Assembly: GCF_029227915.1 (NCBI RefSeq)
Contig: NC_079887.1
Span: 14,634,001 to 14,694,000, forward strand
Origin: Hydractinia symbiolongicarpus
Taxonomy: Eukaryota; Cnidaria; Hydrozoa; Anthoathecata; Hydractiniidae
Direction: 5' to 3'
DNA: 60,000 nucleotides
Of this stretch, positions 1 to 11,526 are shown piece after piece (the first letter of the stretch is position 1; the number at the start of each line of letters is the position of its first letter). The position numbers were made by a program, and so were the translations under genes. The notes under the pieces are model-generated. The model was not told where the DNA came from. It did no database searches and saw only the letters and a list, made by a program, of their open reading frames with translations.

Positions 1-894
1 ACACAAACCTGACTACATTTTTTTAAAGGAATCTTACCTTCACGCTTTTTCATAAAACGATGCAAACGTTCTAAACGTAAGAAAAATTAAATTTATTTAA
101 ATCTCCATTATTACTAACGTATCTTGGATTGTCGCTTTCTAAACTTTCTAAACCACGAAAAGAGCTATTTTATTCAATGGGTTGAACGTTACCATATCAG
201 TATTTCTTGCACATTCTATCTGTTGACCTTAGAAAATCGCGATAAATAATCCCCTAAATTATATTTAGAACTAATTAAGTAAAAAAATTCTATTTTGGAA
301 CAGGATTAATTGTTAAGTTCTTTTGTCCCGTCTACAGAGAATCGCAATTCTTTGCTAAACAGAATTAGTTTGGGATGTTTGAAAAGTTGAAGAAGATCTT
401 GACACAATCAAAAATTGATTAGACTATTTTTCTAAGAATAAACACTGAATATTGCGTTCTGATTGGTTAAAAGTTTACAGTGAAATATCTCGCCTGTAAA
501 AAGTAGGCACTGTTTCTGATTGCCGGAGAAGCAAATTTTTCACAGCAAAAAGAAAATAAATAGAACTGCGCATGCTTAGATACATTTTGCCGGCGAATTT
601 TCTACATAGAATAAGCAATGGAAATTAACATATCGTGGGCAAATTATGGTTTTGCCCGAGCAACAAATTTTGAAAAATTAGAGCCCGTAGATTTCCCTGA
701 AACACATTAAAATAAAACACGATATTTATAAAACTGATAAAAAGGCAACAAATTTATTTCTAAGAAGGTTCTGCCAAACAACTCCGCCTTTTTGCTTACT
801 TTTCTGCATGTTTCTACAAAATTTAATCGATCAGTAAGATAACATCAATTAATACAGGGATTTTGTGTTGTTAATTTTTTTTATGCTTGATTAT
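1..894. other. AT-rich non-coding stretch
   Basis: No convincing exon, RNA gene or repeat boundary was seen. Frames are short and the base composition is strongly A+T-rich with poly-A/T runs. Confidence 0.5.
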
Positions 895-1150
895 GACGCC
901 GTAGATTTTGTGGCGCCGTAGATTAGTGGTTCGATTCCTTTTGACAGCGATTCAACAAGGGCGAGTGAATGTTACCATAGCCCCAGGTTAACCCAAGTCA
1001 TATGAGGGAAATCATAACGAGCATTAAATACTCTAGGACTAGGACTCTCCATCTAAGCCATGGCCCCTCCTGGAAAGAATAGACAGGGTATATCCCTCGA
1101 TATTAGTGAGGCTAGCCATTTAAATTATGCACATGTATCTCTCTATTGTT
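895..1150 (+). repeat. tRNA-derived SINE-like copy (family P)
   Basis: The 5' part carries a box-A-like GTAGATTAGTGGTT followed by a damaged box-B region. The body shares long near-identical blocks with the copy at 58013-58345, including 'ATTAAATACTCTAGGA', 'GGCCCCTCCTGGAAA' and 'TATATCCCTCGATATT'. Two dispersed copies with tRNA-like promoter words at the 5' end are what a Pol III-transcribed SINE leaves. No target-site duplication was resolved. Confidence 0.6.
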
Positions 1151-1286
1151 GCTCTTTAAAAAAACAAATAGTTTCTGTTATAACTAAGTAGCTTTACAAA
1201 TCAAAGAGAAAATTATTGTATCATTGCTGTGAAGCTATTAAGACCGTCAGGTATATCTATTAGGTTATCTTCTATTCAGAGTGCCA

Positions 1287-1972
1287 CTAATCAAAATCTT
1301 TTGTCAGAAAATGGAGTTTTTGTTGCGACTTGTTGTTTATGCTGTCTAAAGATGATATTTTTGTCTTAGGTGACGAACATAAATACCTACAACTAATAAT
1401 GACATAATAAGGAATACAACACGGGTGTTGGTAATAAGAAAAATGACAGAATATTTCTGAAGTGAATCAACACAACCACACACACTTCATTTCTACACAC
1501 CATACTTTCAAATCCAGATACCGCAAACATTTGGAAAGTGTATATATATATGTTGCAAATTATTCTTTGAACGGTCAAAATTATAAGTGACGAGTGCTTG
1601 TTTTAATTTTAGAGAAAAAAGGTATATTAATTTACCGTGTCTTAACTTAAAAAAAATTAAATAAACCCTTGAACGTGTAAAATGGGGCCGAGAGAGATAT
1701 AAGTCTACTCAGTATACCTTCCAGGCTTTTTAATTTGCTATCCAGTTGATCAAGTAACGGATCAGCTAAAAATAATAAGACAAAATGAGTAAAAGGTGGA
1801 TACAATCCTAACGGTTCAAATTCGTTAGTTGTTATTCTGTTGTTGTTTTTTTTACTAACACTAACAACTTTCCCGACCATTTAAGTTTACACGCATATAA
1901 GAATTTAAATTACCAACCTGCGTATGCAACTGCAACAACAGCACATAAAAAGAAAATACATGAGTACGCCAT
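1287..1972 (-). CDS. Tentative small secreted cysteine-containing protein, three exons
   Basis: Exon 1 (1972-1918) encodes a good signal peptide, MAYSCIFFLCAVVAVAYA, and ends in phase 1 before a weak GTTGGT donor. Exon 2 (1765-1718) follows a TTATTTTTAG acceptor, is phase 1 to 1, and encodes an amphipathic helix-like piece, ADPLLDQLDSKLKSLE, before GTATAC. A compatible third exon (1456-1287) follows a CACTTCAG acceptor, adds five cysteines (including a CC pair) within its first 25 residues, and stops at TAG. The total is 273 nt, or 90 residues, in one frame. Exons 1 and 2 are the better supported; exon 3 is the only continuation I found and could be chance. I do not recognise the family. It is not obviously related to the cysteine-rich proteins on the plus strand, whose spacing and intron position differ. 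Confidence 0.35.
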
Positions 1973-4900
1973 TTTGAATTCCATTTGATTGACAAAACAG
2001 ATTCAACTGCCAACACGTTCTAATTAAAAAAAAGTATTTTTCAAGTAATTTTAGTCGTTCAATATTTCTGACGCACAGACCAATTTAAAATGATTGCCTC
2101 AGGGAAAAATTAATGAAAATGTGTGTCAAAAAAATTCAAATTAAAAAATTTGAAAGGCGTTATGGCTTGAGTAACGCATCTTTTTTAGCGCCCTTTCTTT
2201 TAAACGCCCAAGTAGAAAAATCATTTCTCTTTTTTGTTAGAAACGCTTACTTAGCTAAATAAGCCTTCCCTTGCCTTCTATAAAACATACTGAATTTAGT
2301 TTTAATGCAAATAATTGATGTAAAAAACGTTTCCTCAAAAAAGAAATCCTTTAAATAAGCGGCTCTGATAGAATAAAAATGCAAGTAAATTAAATATCCA
2401 TCTAAAAAAATAACATCATTACCTAATACCATGGGACAAATAAAATGCAATTCAGATTACTCATTTTTTTAATTGTTCACGGCCTTTTCAATATCAAAGC
2501 CACAAAAATAATAAAGTAATTCATTGTCAAGTAACAAGCAAATATTAGTTTTAGTCATGTCGCAAGGGGAATGGTGGCGAGAAGCGCACTTGTCGGGAAA
2601 AAAACATAATGACCGCTTATCAGGGAAATATGCTACATTTTTTATGCAGTCTCTGACTTTTTTGTATCACTTAACAAAGTTTTGTTAACTGAAACACAAG
2701 AAGTAGTTAGTGGTTGGATGGCTGTGTCTTTCTAGCTTTTAAATAACTTTTAAACTAAAGATTCTGTGAAAACTGATAAAATATTACCCTAAAAATTATG
2801 GATTGCCTTTCCATTATTTACTTAATACTGTGGATTGGATTTAAAGGCAAAAGCAATTTTAAAGTTGAATTTATTCCCTTGTGGACACATCGTCAATAGA
2901 TCAAACTAATAACATATACACTACACTTAAATAGTAAAAACTGTTAAAAAAATAATAAAAATTACATAATTACTCTATAGACAATTTAAAAATGTTAAAA
3001 TTGTTATAAATTGTTCTCCCAAATAGAAGATAGTACTTTTATCTCATCATTTTCAATCAATAATGGCTTATTATTTTTAATGATCTTGTCTTCTTTAGAT
3101 TTTCTTCCTGTTTATGTGAAATTTCTATAACATTAATTTCGTGTTTTTTTTTTTTAAATGTTGTAATATTCTTGACATGCACTCATTGCCGTTTTTGCTT
3201 TCGCCCTGATTGTGTTCTTTAATCCGCGTATTTAACTGTTCCCCAGTCCCTCCTATCAAGGAGGTTTTGAGAGAGAAGGAGATACATCTCCTTATTTTCT
3301 ATTGAAAAAATGTATTGTTTTCAAATTCAGTTTTGTAAACAAAATTTTTAAAATCTTGCGCGTAAATTACAAAAGAAACTGTTGCTCATTGTTATTTCTA
3401 CATAATTATAAATTATTTTTCTAGCGGCTAAAACTCGTTTGTTTTGTGTTTTGATTGTTTAAAATCAGTTTTTAAACATTTCTGGTGGTGTATGCAGAAA
3501 ATAAGTAAAATCAGCCGAATATGAGGGTTATTTTGGGGAAATTATGGTAAAGGGCCTGATACACTTGTATAATATCACTGAAATATACCTTATGATATCA
3601 ATATAATTTCTTATAATATGTTTAAAATGTGGTTATAATTTCTTATAAGCATGTGCGCCATAACCTCATAATTTGCTGCATGGCTACAATAATTGAATAA
3701 AATCAAACGAGCTTGATTTTATTAATATTGTTGATGATCTGGTTTCGAATGCCTTTTGTTTGTGTGACAATATATCTATTATCTGCTAGCGTTGTTGTGG
3801 CAACGACTATATGAAATAAAGTCTTTGACACAACTATATGAAATGTAAAAAAATTATAACTGTATTATAGAATATATTTAAGAATATATTCAATATATTT
3901 AATGATATTATTCAAGTGTATCCTGGCCTTAAAATAAAAATAAAAAAACAATCAAAATAAAAACGCAAAGAACTAAAAGTGAATCATCATCAAACGAAAA
4001 ATGCATAATCAGAGATAGTAACAAATAATAAATATTTTTTTCTGTTCTATGAAAGAAACAATAGTCACCGAATACTGAATATATACCAAAAATCCATTAA
4101 CTTTGAAGAAAAAAAAATTGTACCAATATGCAACCCCTCCTGCAGTAATATTTTTTAAAAGTTTTATCAATCTTTTAACTGACGCTGTGCTATGAGGGAA
4201 CATACAGAACATACAGAAACATCTATAATCTATAAAATTATATCATATCTCAGGTCACCAATTTACACAATACAAGCTCCAAACACCAGCTGAATCGTTT
4301 TGCAAGTAGAAATAATAAACTTTACCAACATTAATTCTTATAGTTCAACAGAGCCATGTGTTTTATCCATGTTCGGTATAGTTATTAATATGTCTTTTAA
4401 AAGTTCTGCTTTGTCGTTAAAACACTCGTCTCACTCTCGGCATGTGAAAATACAGCAAAAGCGGCGCAACGGATGGGTTCAAAGGAGCGCGCAAACAAAA
4501 GAAATTTAAATAGAAATTAAATGGACGTTGCTTAGATGTATCTCCTTCTCTTTTTCACAGCACCGCAATTTACTTTGTGTGGTACTCCCTGTCCGTCCTC
4601 TTTATTCTTAGCAACAACAGTGGAATAATTTGTTGTTGTTAATTATTTATTAAAATTTAAATGATCTTAAATTTCATTTTGGATCGGAAAAGAAAATTTT
4701 ATCCACAATCAGATTCCATAAATCACAAGTGTACGTTCTGATTCGTTCCATTTTGCTTCCGATTGAAAACACACACTAAGGACATAGAGATTAATATGAC
4801 TATGTTAAATACAAACATTTGGCCAAATTGTTACTCTAAGAACACACAATTAATTTGCATACATATCAAACTGAGGTTTCAAACTATGCACTCACATTCA

Positions 4901-5242
4901 GGACTAAGCTAAACTTCCCAACCAACAACCGTCTGATAGACTCATTTTGCAAGGACTTCAGGAATGCAAACTTCGCATTTGTTTTATAGTGACCATTTTC
5001 GTTTGTAGATACCAACCGCATATGTAGAGCAAAGAGATACTCTTATACTAAAACAAGAAGCAAATTGCATCATGCACATACATGTTGAAAAAATCCATTG
5101 CCTTTCAAGGAGTCACTTGAGGCTAAGTAAAACCAAAACAAGTTAAGCACAAAAACTGCGCTAGATGCGAAATGGCTGATTTAAATATATATAAACAAGC
5201 TGATAACAGGGCGTAAAAGCTACGTGTAGTACAACAGTCAAA
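1973..5242. other. Gene-poor AT-rich interval
   Basis: Only short frames are present, with no supported splice-linked coding. Around 3540-3910 there are repeated ATATTT/TATAA-rich words and a run of near-repeats of 'TTATAATTTCTTATAA', which look like decayed low-complexity sequence. Nothing else can be supported. Confidence 0.45.
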
Positions 5243-5668
5243 ATGGCGGACAACAAAGGTATGTAGTGTGCTGCAACGTAGCTTTCAAGACAAAGATTTC
5301 CAGGACACAGGTATATTTGGCTATATTCAGCTAAATTCTTAGGTAACTATTATCTAATAAGATGAAATTATAAAGTTAAAAATCTTGTTAAAAAAGATAA
5401 ATAATCTATAGAATGATATAAAAAAAACTATTAAAATGCTAGGTCTGTAGTCTGTTAACTCTTGCAATTAATGACAGATGGGATTTGTAGCTAAATCGAA
5501 CGCGGGGAATTACAAACAAAGTTCCTTCGATTTTCTTGTTTTTATAATAAAATTATTTCAGATCTTGCAAGCACGGTCTGTACTTTTGACCTCAAACTTT
5601 GTAAAAAACCGCTCAGTATCCGTTTTTTATTTATCCTTACATGTATGACATTTTTCATCGTGTTTTAA
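5243..5668 (+). CDS. Tentative two-exon small protein with C-terminal hydrophobic segment
   Basis: Exon 1 (5243-5258) reads MADNK from AAAATGGCG, a good animal start context, and ends in phase 1 at AAAG|GTATGT. A TATATATAAAC word lies about 55 bp upstream. The best matching acceptor is a pyrimidine-rich TTATTTCAG at 5561. Exon 2 (5562-5668) then stays open for 35 codons and ends with a hydrophobic stretch, FLFILTCMTFFIVF, before TAA. The product would be 40 residues. The start context and splice sites are real in the sequence, but the protein is short, resembles nothing I know, and further exons could exist. The hydrophobic tail might be a tail anchor or chance. Confidence 0.22.
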
Positions 5669-6289
5669 GAATGCCTACCTAAATGTAAAACATCGTGCTT
5701 ATTAAATACAGGCGGTTAAAGAACATGACCGAATTGTTGTTCAGTGTGATTTATTCTTTAAAAAGTTGAAGAACTTTTCCCCACGCGAAAATATTAACTG
5801 CTTATACTTTGTGTTATAAGCTAATATTATCATTTAAATCAATGTTACAAACAACTTCAAGCATAAACATGACAGTTGTGCATCGAAGGTTGAAGGTTAA
5901 ATCTGCCACATTTTAGATGCAGCACTGGCTGTCTATTTAGAGTCATAGACTAACAATGTGATAAGTTAACAAGTTAAAGGAAGCTGTATCTATATCTAGC
6001 AAGTAATATAAAACAATTATATTCAGAGAGAATTAGAAGGTAACTGATGCGATACATGCGAGATAAGGAGGTTAAGCTTACCGCTACTATATTAATAAGA
6101 GGAGCGGCGGAGATGATGCAGTGGTTGCGACCTCGGCTTGTATTCGTAAGGTTTTAGGCTCAAAAGAGTGCATCAATAAAATTTCTGCTTCATACATAAA
6201 AAGTGTTTTTCTAATAATAAATGTTTTCCTTTTTTCTTTTTTCGTCATTTCATACAATTGGAAGTTCCAGGAAAAAGGAAATTTTAATT
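5669..6289. other. Non-coding interval
   Basis: No supported gene. The short open frames near 6121-6481 overlap the start of the first segmental duplicate and are not preserved in the other copies. Confidence 0.4.
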
Positions 6290-7049
6290 CTAAATATGTT
6301 AATATACAGATACTTTATATATTTTGAACTTTTGACCACAATTATTTCTTTCTCCTTTTACAATTGCCCGGTTATAGCAAGAAAGCAATTTTGCTATTCG
6401 CAAAATACCTGTTCTGTTATAACACCCATTTACATCCGCTGTAACAATGTCAATATATCCTTCACCAACGATGAAGAATAATATTAATGTCCTTGCTGTT
6501 TGTTTGATCGAGCGGTGTTTATGTTTGCACCAATGTTGAAACCCAAATCAAGATGCTGATGCTGGCCTCACCACGAAGCCTTTGCAGGGAATGTATTATC
6601 CTTTCTTAATTGCTTACACATTAGTAGACACTACGTAAAACGGTATTGTTTTTGATAAGTCAATGTGAGATATATTTTTTGCAAAATCATTCAAGAAAAC
6701 TAAAGACTTGAGTCGACTGGAAGTAGAGTCGGGATTACTGCAAGAAAGATAATTATGTTTAACTAGTGTTGTAATTAATACTGACATAGCTTTCATTACT
6801 TTGATTTGTTTAAAAATTTAACCTACGCAAACTTAATGAGATCAAGTGATTTGTTTGCACAATTAGAACAATATGTAGTTGCAGCATACAGAGAAATATG
6901 AAAGTATATTACCAAAGGACCCTTTCTATTTAACCACCGATATATATTGCTTTGGAGAGAAGTTACCAATTTTGCGTGACAACTATGATGCAGCAATTCT
7001 TTTTCTACCGAAAGTCAAGCAACACGTGAGGGAGCACATGGTTCGTAGA

Positions 7050-7057
7050 TATAAAAG
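7050..7057 (+). promoter_or_regulatory. TATA box of cysteine-rich gene copy 1
   Basis: TATAAAAG lies 97 bp upstream of the start codon. The same element occurs at nearly the same distance in the other family members (101, 100 and 109 bp), which makes it a credible core promoter. The transcription start is expected roughly 30 bp downstream. Confidence 0.65.
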
Positions 7058-7146
7058 CCTGAATTATCCAACATTACGTTATTAAAACATTTAAACGGAG
7101 CTTCGTGACAAGTCAAATCAACAGGATATACTATACAAAACACACA

Positions 7147-7607
7147 ATGGTAAGTTTGTGGCTAAAGAGATCGAAAGAATATTTTATTTTTGCAAACAAC
7201 TTATGTATCAAATATTTGTAATTATTATACTTCTTTGTGTTCTAGATAATATTTCTTTTCCATAGTACTCGTTTCCCCTGGCGTTATTTTTAATCAGTCA
7301 AATTGCAACTGCTCCATTAAATGACGGGCAAGCAACAACAATCAGTGGTATACCCAGCACTATTGAAGGCACTGCAAGATTATTTACAGTACCACGCATT
7401 ACCCAGAATTCTCATGTATTTAAGAAATCTGAAGAAACACTTTCGCCAAAACAGAGATGCAATAGAGATTGCGCTGACGCTAAACAACTTTATTTCCCAT
7501 CTCCATGTTCTATTTATTCTATTTTTGTTTTCGAATGTAATTGTTGTGCTTCTGGGACATCTGATGACACCAGAGATGTGTCTGAAAAGAACGAAACATC
7601 GTATTGA
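7147..7607 (+). CDS. Secreted cysteine-rich protein, family member 1
   Basis: The start codon is the last three bases of exon 1 (7147-7149, ATG|GTAAGT). Exon 2 (7266-7607) follows TTTTCCATAG. The product is 114 residues. Residues 1-17 form a signal peptide ending ..QIATA, with cleavage expected before PLNDG. A Thr/Ser-rich linker follows, then a conserved NSHVFKKSEETLSP block, then the motif CNRDC-x11-C-x9-C-N-CC, and an acidic tail ending NETSY. The frame was chosen over an overlapping 100-codon frame because it alone gives a signal peptide joined in phase to an ATG at a splice donor. The diverged fourth member also keeps exactly its cysteine spacing. The mature protein is probably extracellular and disulfide-bonded. 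I do not recognise the family; an antimicrobial, toxin-like, adhesive or signalling role would all be speculation. Confidence 0.8.
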
Positions 7608-9960
7608 CATTTTAGAACTGTGAATATTATGTAAATACTACTTTTTTTATATACTAAATCTTCTATAAATACATTTGTTCTTCTGCATTATTATTTCTTC
7701 TTTAAACAACTGTGGGATTAAAAAGGTTGATAACTTGTAGATAGGAGGCAATGATGTCACTTCCTAAGTTGGATATTTTTCCTGACAAAATTTAGCTCTT
7801 ACTGTAGATTACATATCATTTTAAAGAAAAAAAACTCTCACGAGTCCAAGAATTTCGCGATAAAAAACTTCTCTGAATAATTAATTCAATGATTTTTCGC
7901 TAAATAATGATGCGCTCATTAATTTTGCACAAAAATCACTTGGTTTTGAATCGATTTAAAAATTTGGTTAACAATTATTACACAAAATGATGACAGTGAC
8001 GAATAAAGAAATTGTGTTTTTTTTTTACACAAACCAGTTTGAGCCAAATATCGTTAAATTAACGTTTTTTCTCCGCACCTTTCTTTCTTTAAAGTTTTGT
8101 GGAAATTATTTTAAGCACAACAATGGCTGTTTACAGCTTTGATTTTACAAAGTTCATACGGCATAACTTTAATGTCATTTGTTGTTTACTAGAAAGTCGT
8201 TTAACACTACTTTAACAGTGTCAAAAAACTTTCCTATGCATAAAAACCTTTCTTACCATTAACAATGTGCTTATTCGGTCTAATGCAGCATGCTTATATA
8301 TAGTGATTTTGAAACCATTAAAATCTGTAGCTATTCTTTATTTCAAATTTAAAATACACATTTCAAGAAAGGGTCAATTGTTTTATTCGAATTTTAATAA
8401 TTGCTCCAGAAAAACTTAAGGTTTTCTGATTGTCAGTAAAACGTTTTTCTTTGCAATGATTTATTGCAAAAGGGAGGGGGGACGGGGCATGACTTGTCAT
8501 TCCAACGAATTGAAATAACATTTTTATAATTACGAGGGTTGACCAAACATAGCTCGAATGTTTCTTAAGGACAACGAAACCATGGTAAAAGTTATATCTA
8601 GATTGACACTTAGATTTCATGTTGGTGCTAATTTAAGGTCGACAAGTAAACAAAATCAAAGTAAACCTATAAATTAGGATTTCTATTTTTTAAAATTATT
8701 CGAATTAGATTTTTTTTAATATATTCTTTTATTTATTTCTTATTAAACTACTTTAAAATTAGATTAAGCATTTGATGCGTACACAAGCCTTTTTAAAACA
8801 TTATTTGTTTCTAAGCTTAGTGTTAACTTGAGATATTTACTAGTTATTTACCTAGCAAAATATGAATGATTACTCAAGCGACTCTCCTTTCCTTCTTTTT
8901 GCAGTGTTTTTTTACTGTTTTGGGTAAAAAAACAGATTTTTTTCAATAATACTAGTACTGCTTCACAAAATGGAGATAATAAGGTGATGTCGGAGTTAGC
9001 AATGTCTGGTTTCATTTTGGTACACGTTACTTATATTAGCTTTCATCCATTAGAAACCATTGACTGGCTACTAATATTATTCTATTTAGAGGTCGAGCAA
9101 GGTATGAAATTGGTTCATTTCTTTCTTGTCTTCTTTAATCTTGTTCCTTGCATTTCCAATGTTTTATATTACACTACAATCTCTTACGCCTCAGGACAAA
9201 TGGACAATCGATTTTGTTAAGTGGAAAAAGGGGTGTACCCTCCCACCTTTTTGTTGATGGCTTGAAATCAATTGTGTCAAAAAAATACTATCTCGCAGAC
9301 ATTTTTAGAATAGCATCGAAAAATTCTTCTTGTGATAAAAGTATATCTTAAAAATAACTTTGAAAAACTAAGTCCGTAATTATTTTGTTCGGGACGATCT
9401 CTGAAAATACTTTCATAAAACTATTCAACTTTTGAAGCTTAACCTGAACAGTCGTAATGTCATTGCGACACATAATTATGTTATTAAAGCTGCATAAGCG
9501 ATGAACTTTTGTCTCGTATATATTCTTTGATTTCCGTCGGCAAAGGCAAAATCTTTAAAATCGACTGAAAAGATAGACGCACATTGTTCAGAAAAAATAT
9601 TTACCCTGGGCTTTAAAAATAATTATTTTTAGAAAAGTGAATATGAATGCCTCGTCTTATTTTCAAGAAGTATAAATTTTTACTCTTACTTTTTTAGACG
9701 CCAAAAAAAATACTTTATTCCATTTTCAGCCAATGCAAACTTAGGAGAATCCGATATCTAGTATCACGCCTAAACTTTGTAGGAAGTATTTCGTCACATT
9801 CAAAGTCTCACAGACAAAACCGATGTTTAGAACTCTAGCATAATTTATGCAAAACAGGTCGTTGAAACTCTTTTAGGCTAGTTATCTGGGCGCAGGAGTT
9901 ACAGCGTAGATCAAAATGTTAAACTAATCTGGCATTTGCTCCTACATAGCAGATACTTTA
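7608..9960. other. Non-coding flank of unit 1
   Basis: Sequence shared with units 2 and 3 but without a convincing gene. A 44-codon plus frame (8546-8677, ending SKQNQSKPIN) matches a frame in unit 3. It is interrupted in unit 2 and closed just upstream here, so it is treated as non-coding. Confidence 0.5.
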
Positions 9961-10948
9961 GCTTTATAAATAATCCAAATAAAGAAAATAATTCTGTTTG
10001 CAGAACAGCAAAAAGAGGAAAAAATGAAAAGAAAGAAAATAACAAGAAGAATTAAAAGAAGTAGAGCAAACTTGTAAATCAATTGTCATTTTTGTTTTAG
10101 ATAGATATCTTCCTCGTAAACAAGGTCAGTTACACACCACATATGAAGTCAATTACTTGCACTAGATGCCTTAACATTAGGATTGTTAATTTTAATCTAT
10201 ATTTTAATAGATATTTTCTTTTATTTTGAACTTTAAACTGCAGCTACCTTCACAATTATTTTTTTGTTTTTTTGTTTCACAATTGATAAGATATAGCTAG
10301 CAATTTAGCTATTCTTAATATACATATTTTGTTATAACACCCCCTCACAGCTGCTATAACAATGTCAATAAATGCTCTAGCAACGATGAGAATAATACTA
10401 ATGTCCTTGATATTGAACCGAGCTTTATTTATGCTTCCACCTATTTTGAAGACTAAATCAAAACGCTGAGGTTAGCACCACCTTTATTTATGCGCCACAA
10501 AACTTTCCCCGGGATTATTATCCTTTTATGATTGCCTACACATCAGATAAAACGTAATTAATAGGACAAGTCAATGTGAGAAATATTTGTTGTAAAAATC
10601 ATTTAATGAAACTGAAGGCTTGAGTCGACTGGAAGTACTGGAAAACCAAGAATGTTAATTATGTTTTCTTACTGCTGTAATTGACACTGAAACTACTTTG
10701 ATTTGTTTAGAAATTTAACCTACGCAATCTTAATGAGATCAAGTGATTTGTTTGCACAATTAGAATCATAAGCAGTTGTTGCAGGCAGAGAAAATATGAA
10801 GGTATATTACCAAAGGTCCCTTTTTATTTAACCACAGATACATATTGCGTTGGAGAAAAGTTCACCATTTTAAGTGGCAACTACAACGCAGCAATTTTCT
10901 TCCTACCAAAAGCCAAGCAAAACGTGTGTGGGAGCACACGGTTTCGTA

Positions 10949-10956
10949 TATAAAAG
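10949..10956 (+). promoter_or_regulatory. TATA box of cysteine-rich gene copy 2
   Basis: TATAAAAG sits inside a TATATAAAAG word, 101 bp upstream of the start codon. It aligns with the element before copy 1. Confidence 0.65.
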
Positions 10957-11049
10957 CCTGAAATGTCCAACATTTAATTATTAAAACATATAAACATTCT
11001 GAACTGAAGGATAAATAAAATCAACAGGAAATACTATACAAAATACATA

Positions 11050-11526
11050 ATGGTAGGTTTTTGGCTAAAGAGATTTATGCTGACCAAATAAATATTTCAT
11101 TTATGAATTCAACTAATGTCTGAAAAGAGGAAAAATTATTATACTTACTTTGCATTGTAGATAACATAGTATATTTCTTTTCCATAGTCGTTCATAGTTA
11201 CGCTAATTTTAATTGGCAAAGTTGCAACTGCTCCATTAAATGACGGGGAAACAACAACAAGCAGTGCTATTCCCAGCACTACGGAAGCAACTACAATATT
11301 ATTTACACTACCACGAATTACCCAGAATTCTCATGTATTTAAGAAGTCTGAAGAAACACTTTCGCCTGAACAGAGATGGGATAGAGATTGCCTTGACGCT
11401 AAACAACTTTATTTCCCATCTCCATGTTCTATTTATTCTTTTTTTGTTTTCCAATGTAATTGCTGTGCTTCTGGAACTTCTGATGACAGCGGAAATGTGT
11501 CTGCAGACAACGAAACTTCGTATTAA
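11050..11526 (+). CDS. Secreted cysteine-rich protein, family member 2 (first cysteine lost)
   Basis: Same structure as member 1: ATG (11050-11052) directly before a GTAGGT donor, and exon 2 at 11188-11526 after TTCCATAG. The product is 113 residues. The signal peptide is MSFIVTLILIGKVATA, cut before PLNDG, followed by a Thr/Ser-rich linker and the NSHVFKKSEETLSP block. The cysteine core is present except that the first cysteine of C-x3-C is a tryptophan (QRWDRDC). That leaves five cysteines, an odd number, so one may be unpaired or the fold altered. Otherwise the frame and splice sites are intact. It lies co-oriented between members 1 and 3 and has a TATA box 101 bp upstream of the start. 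Confidence 0.78.

Larger units (their letters stand above)
6290..9960 (+). repeat. Segmental duplicate, unit 1 of 3
   Basis: This block aligns with units 2 and 3 in the same order. It starts with a TTTTGAACTTT leader, then the cysteine-rich gene, then a 'CCAGAAAAACTT-AGGTTTTCTGATTGTCAG' block, a 'GTTATTAAAGCTGCATAAGCGATGAA' block, and a 'CATTTTCAGCCAATG' block near 9730. Unit 1 lacks the post-gene segment 'GTGCAATTGAAGA...CAAACTCTT' that units 2 and 3 keep. Boundaries are approximate and set by eye. Confidence 0.75.

Noticed and set aside
7321-7623. 100-codon frame repeated in all three duplicated units (also 11240-11542, 17840-18142), beginning MTGKQQQ in the first
   Set aside because: It overlaps the cysteine-rich gene in another frame. 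It has no signal peptide or splice link and no match in the diverged fourth member, which keeps only the cysteine frame.
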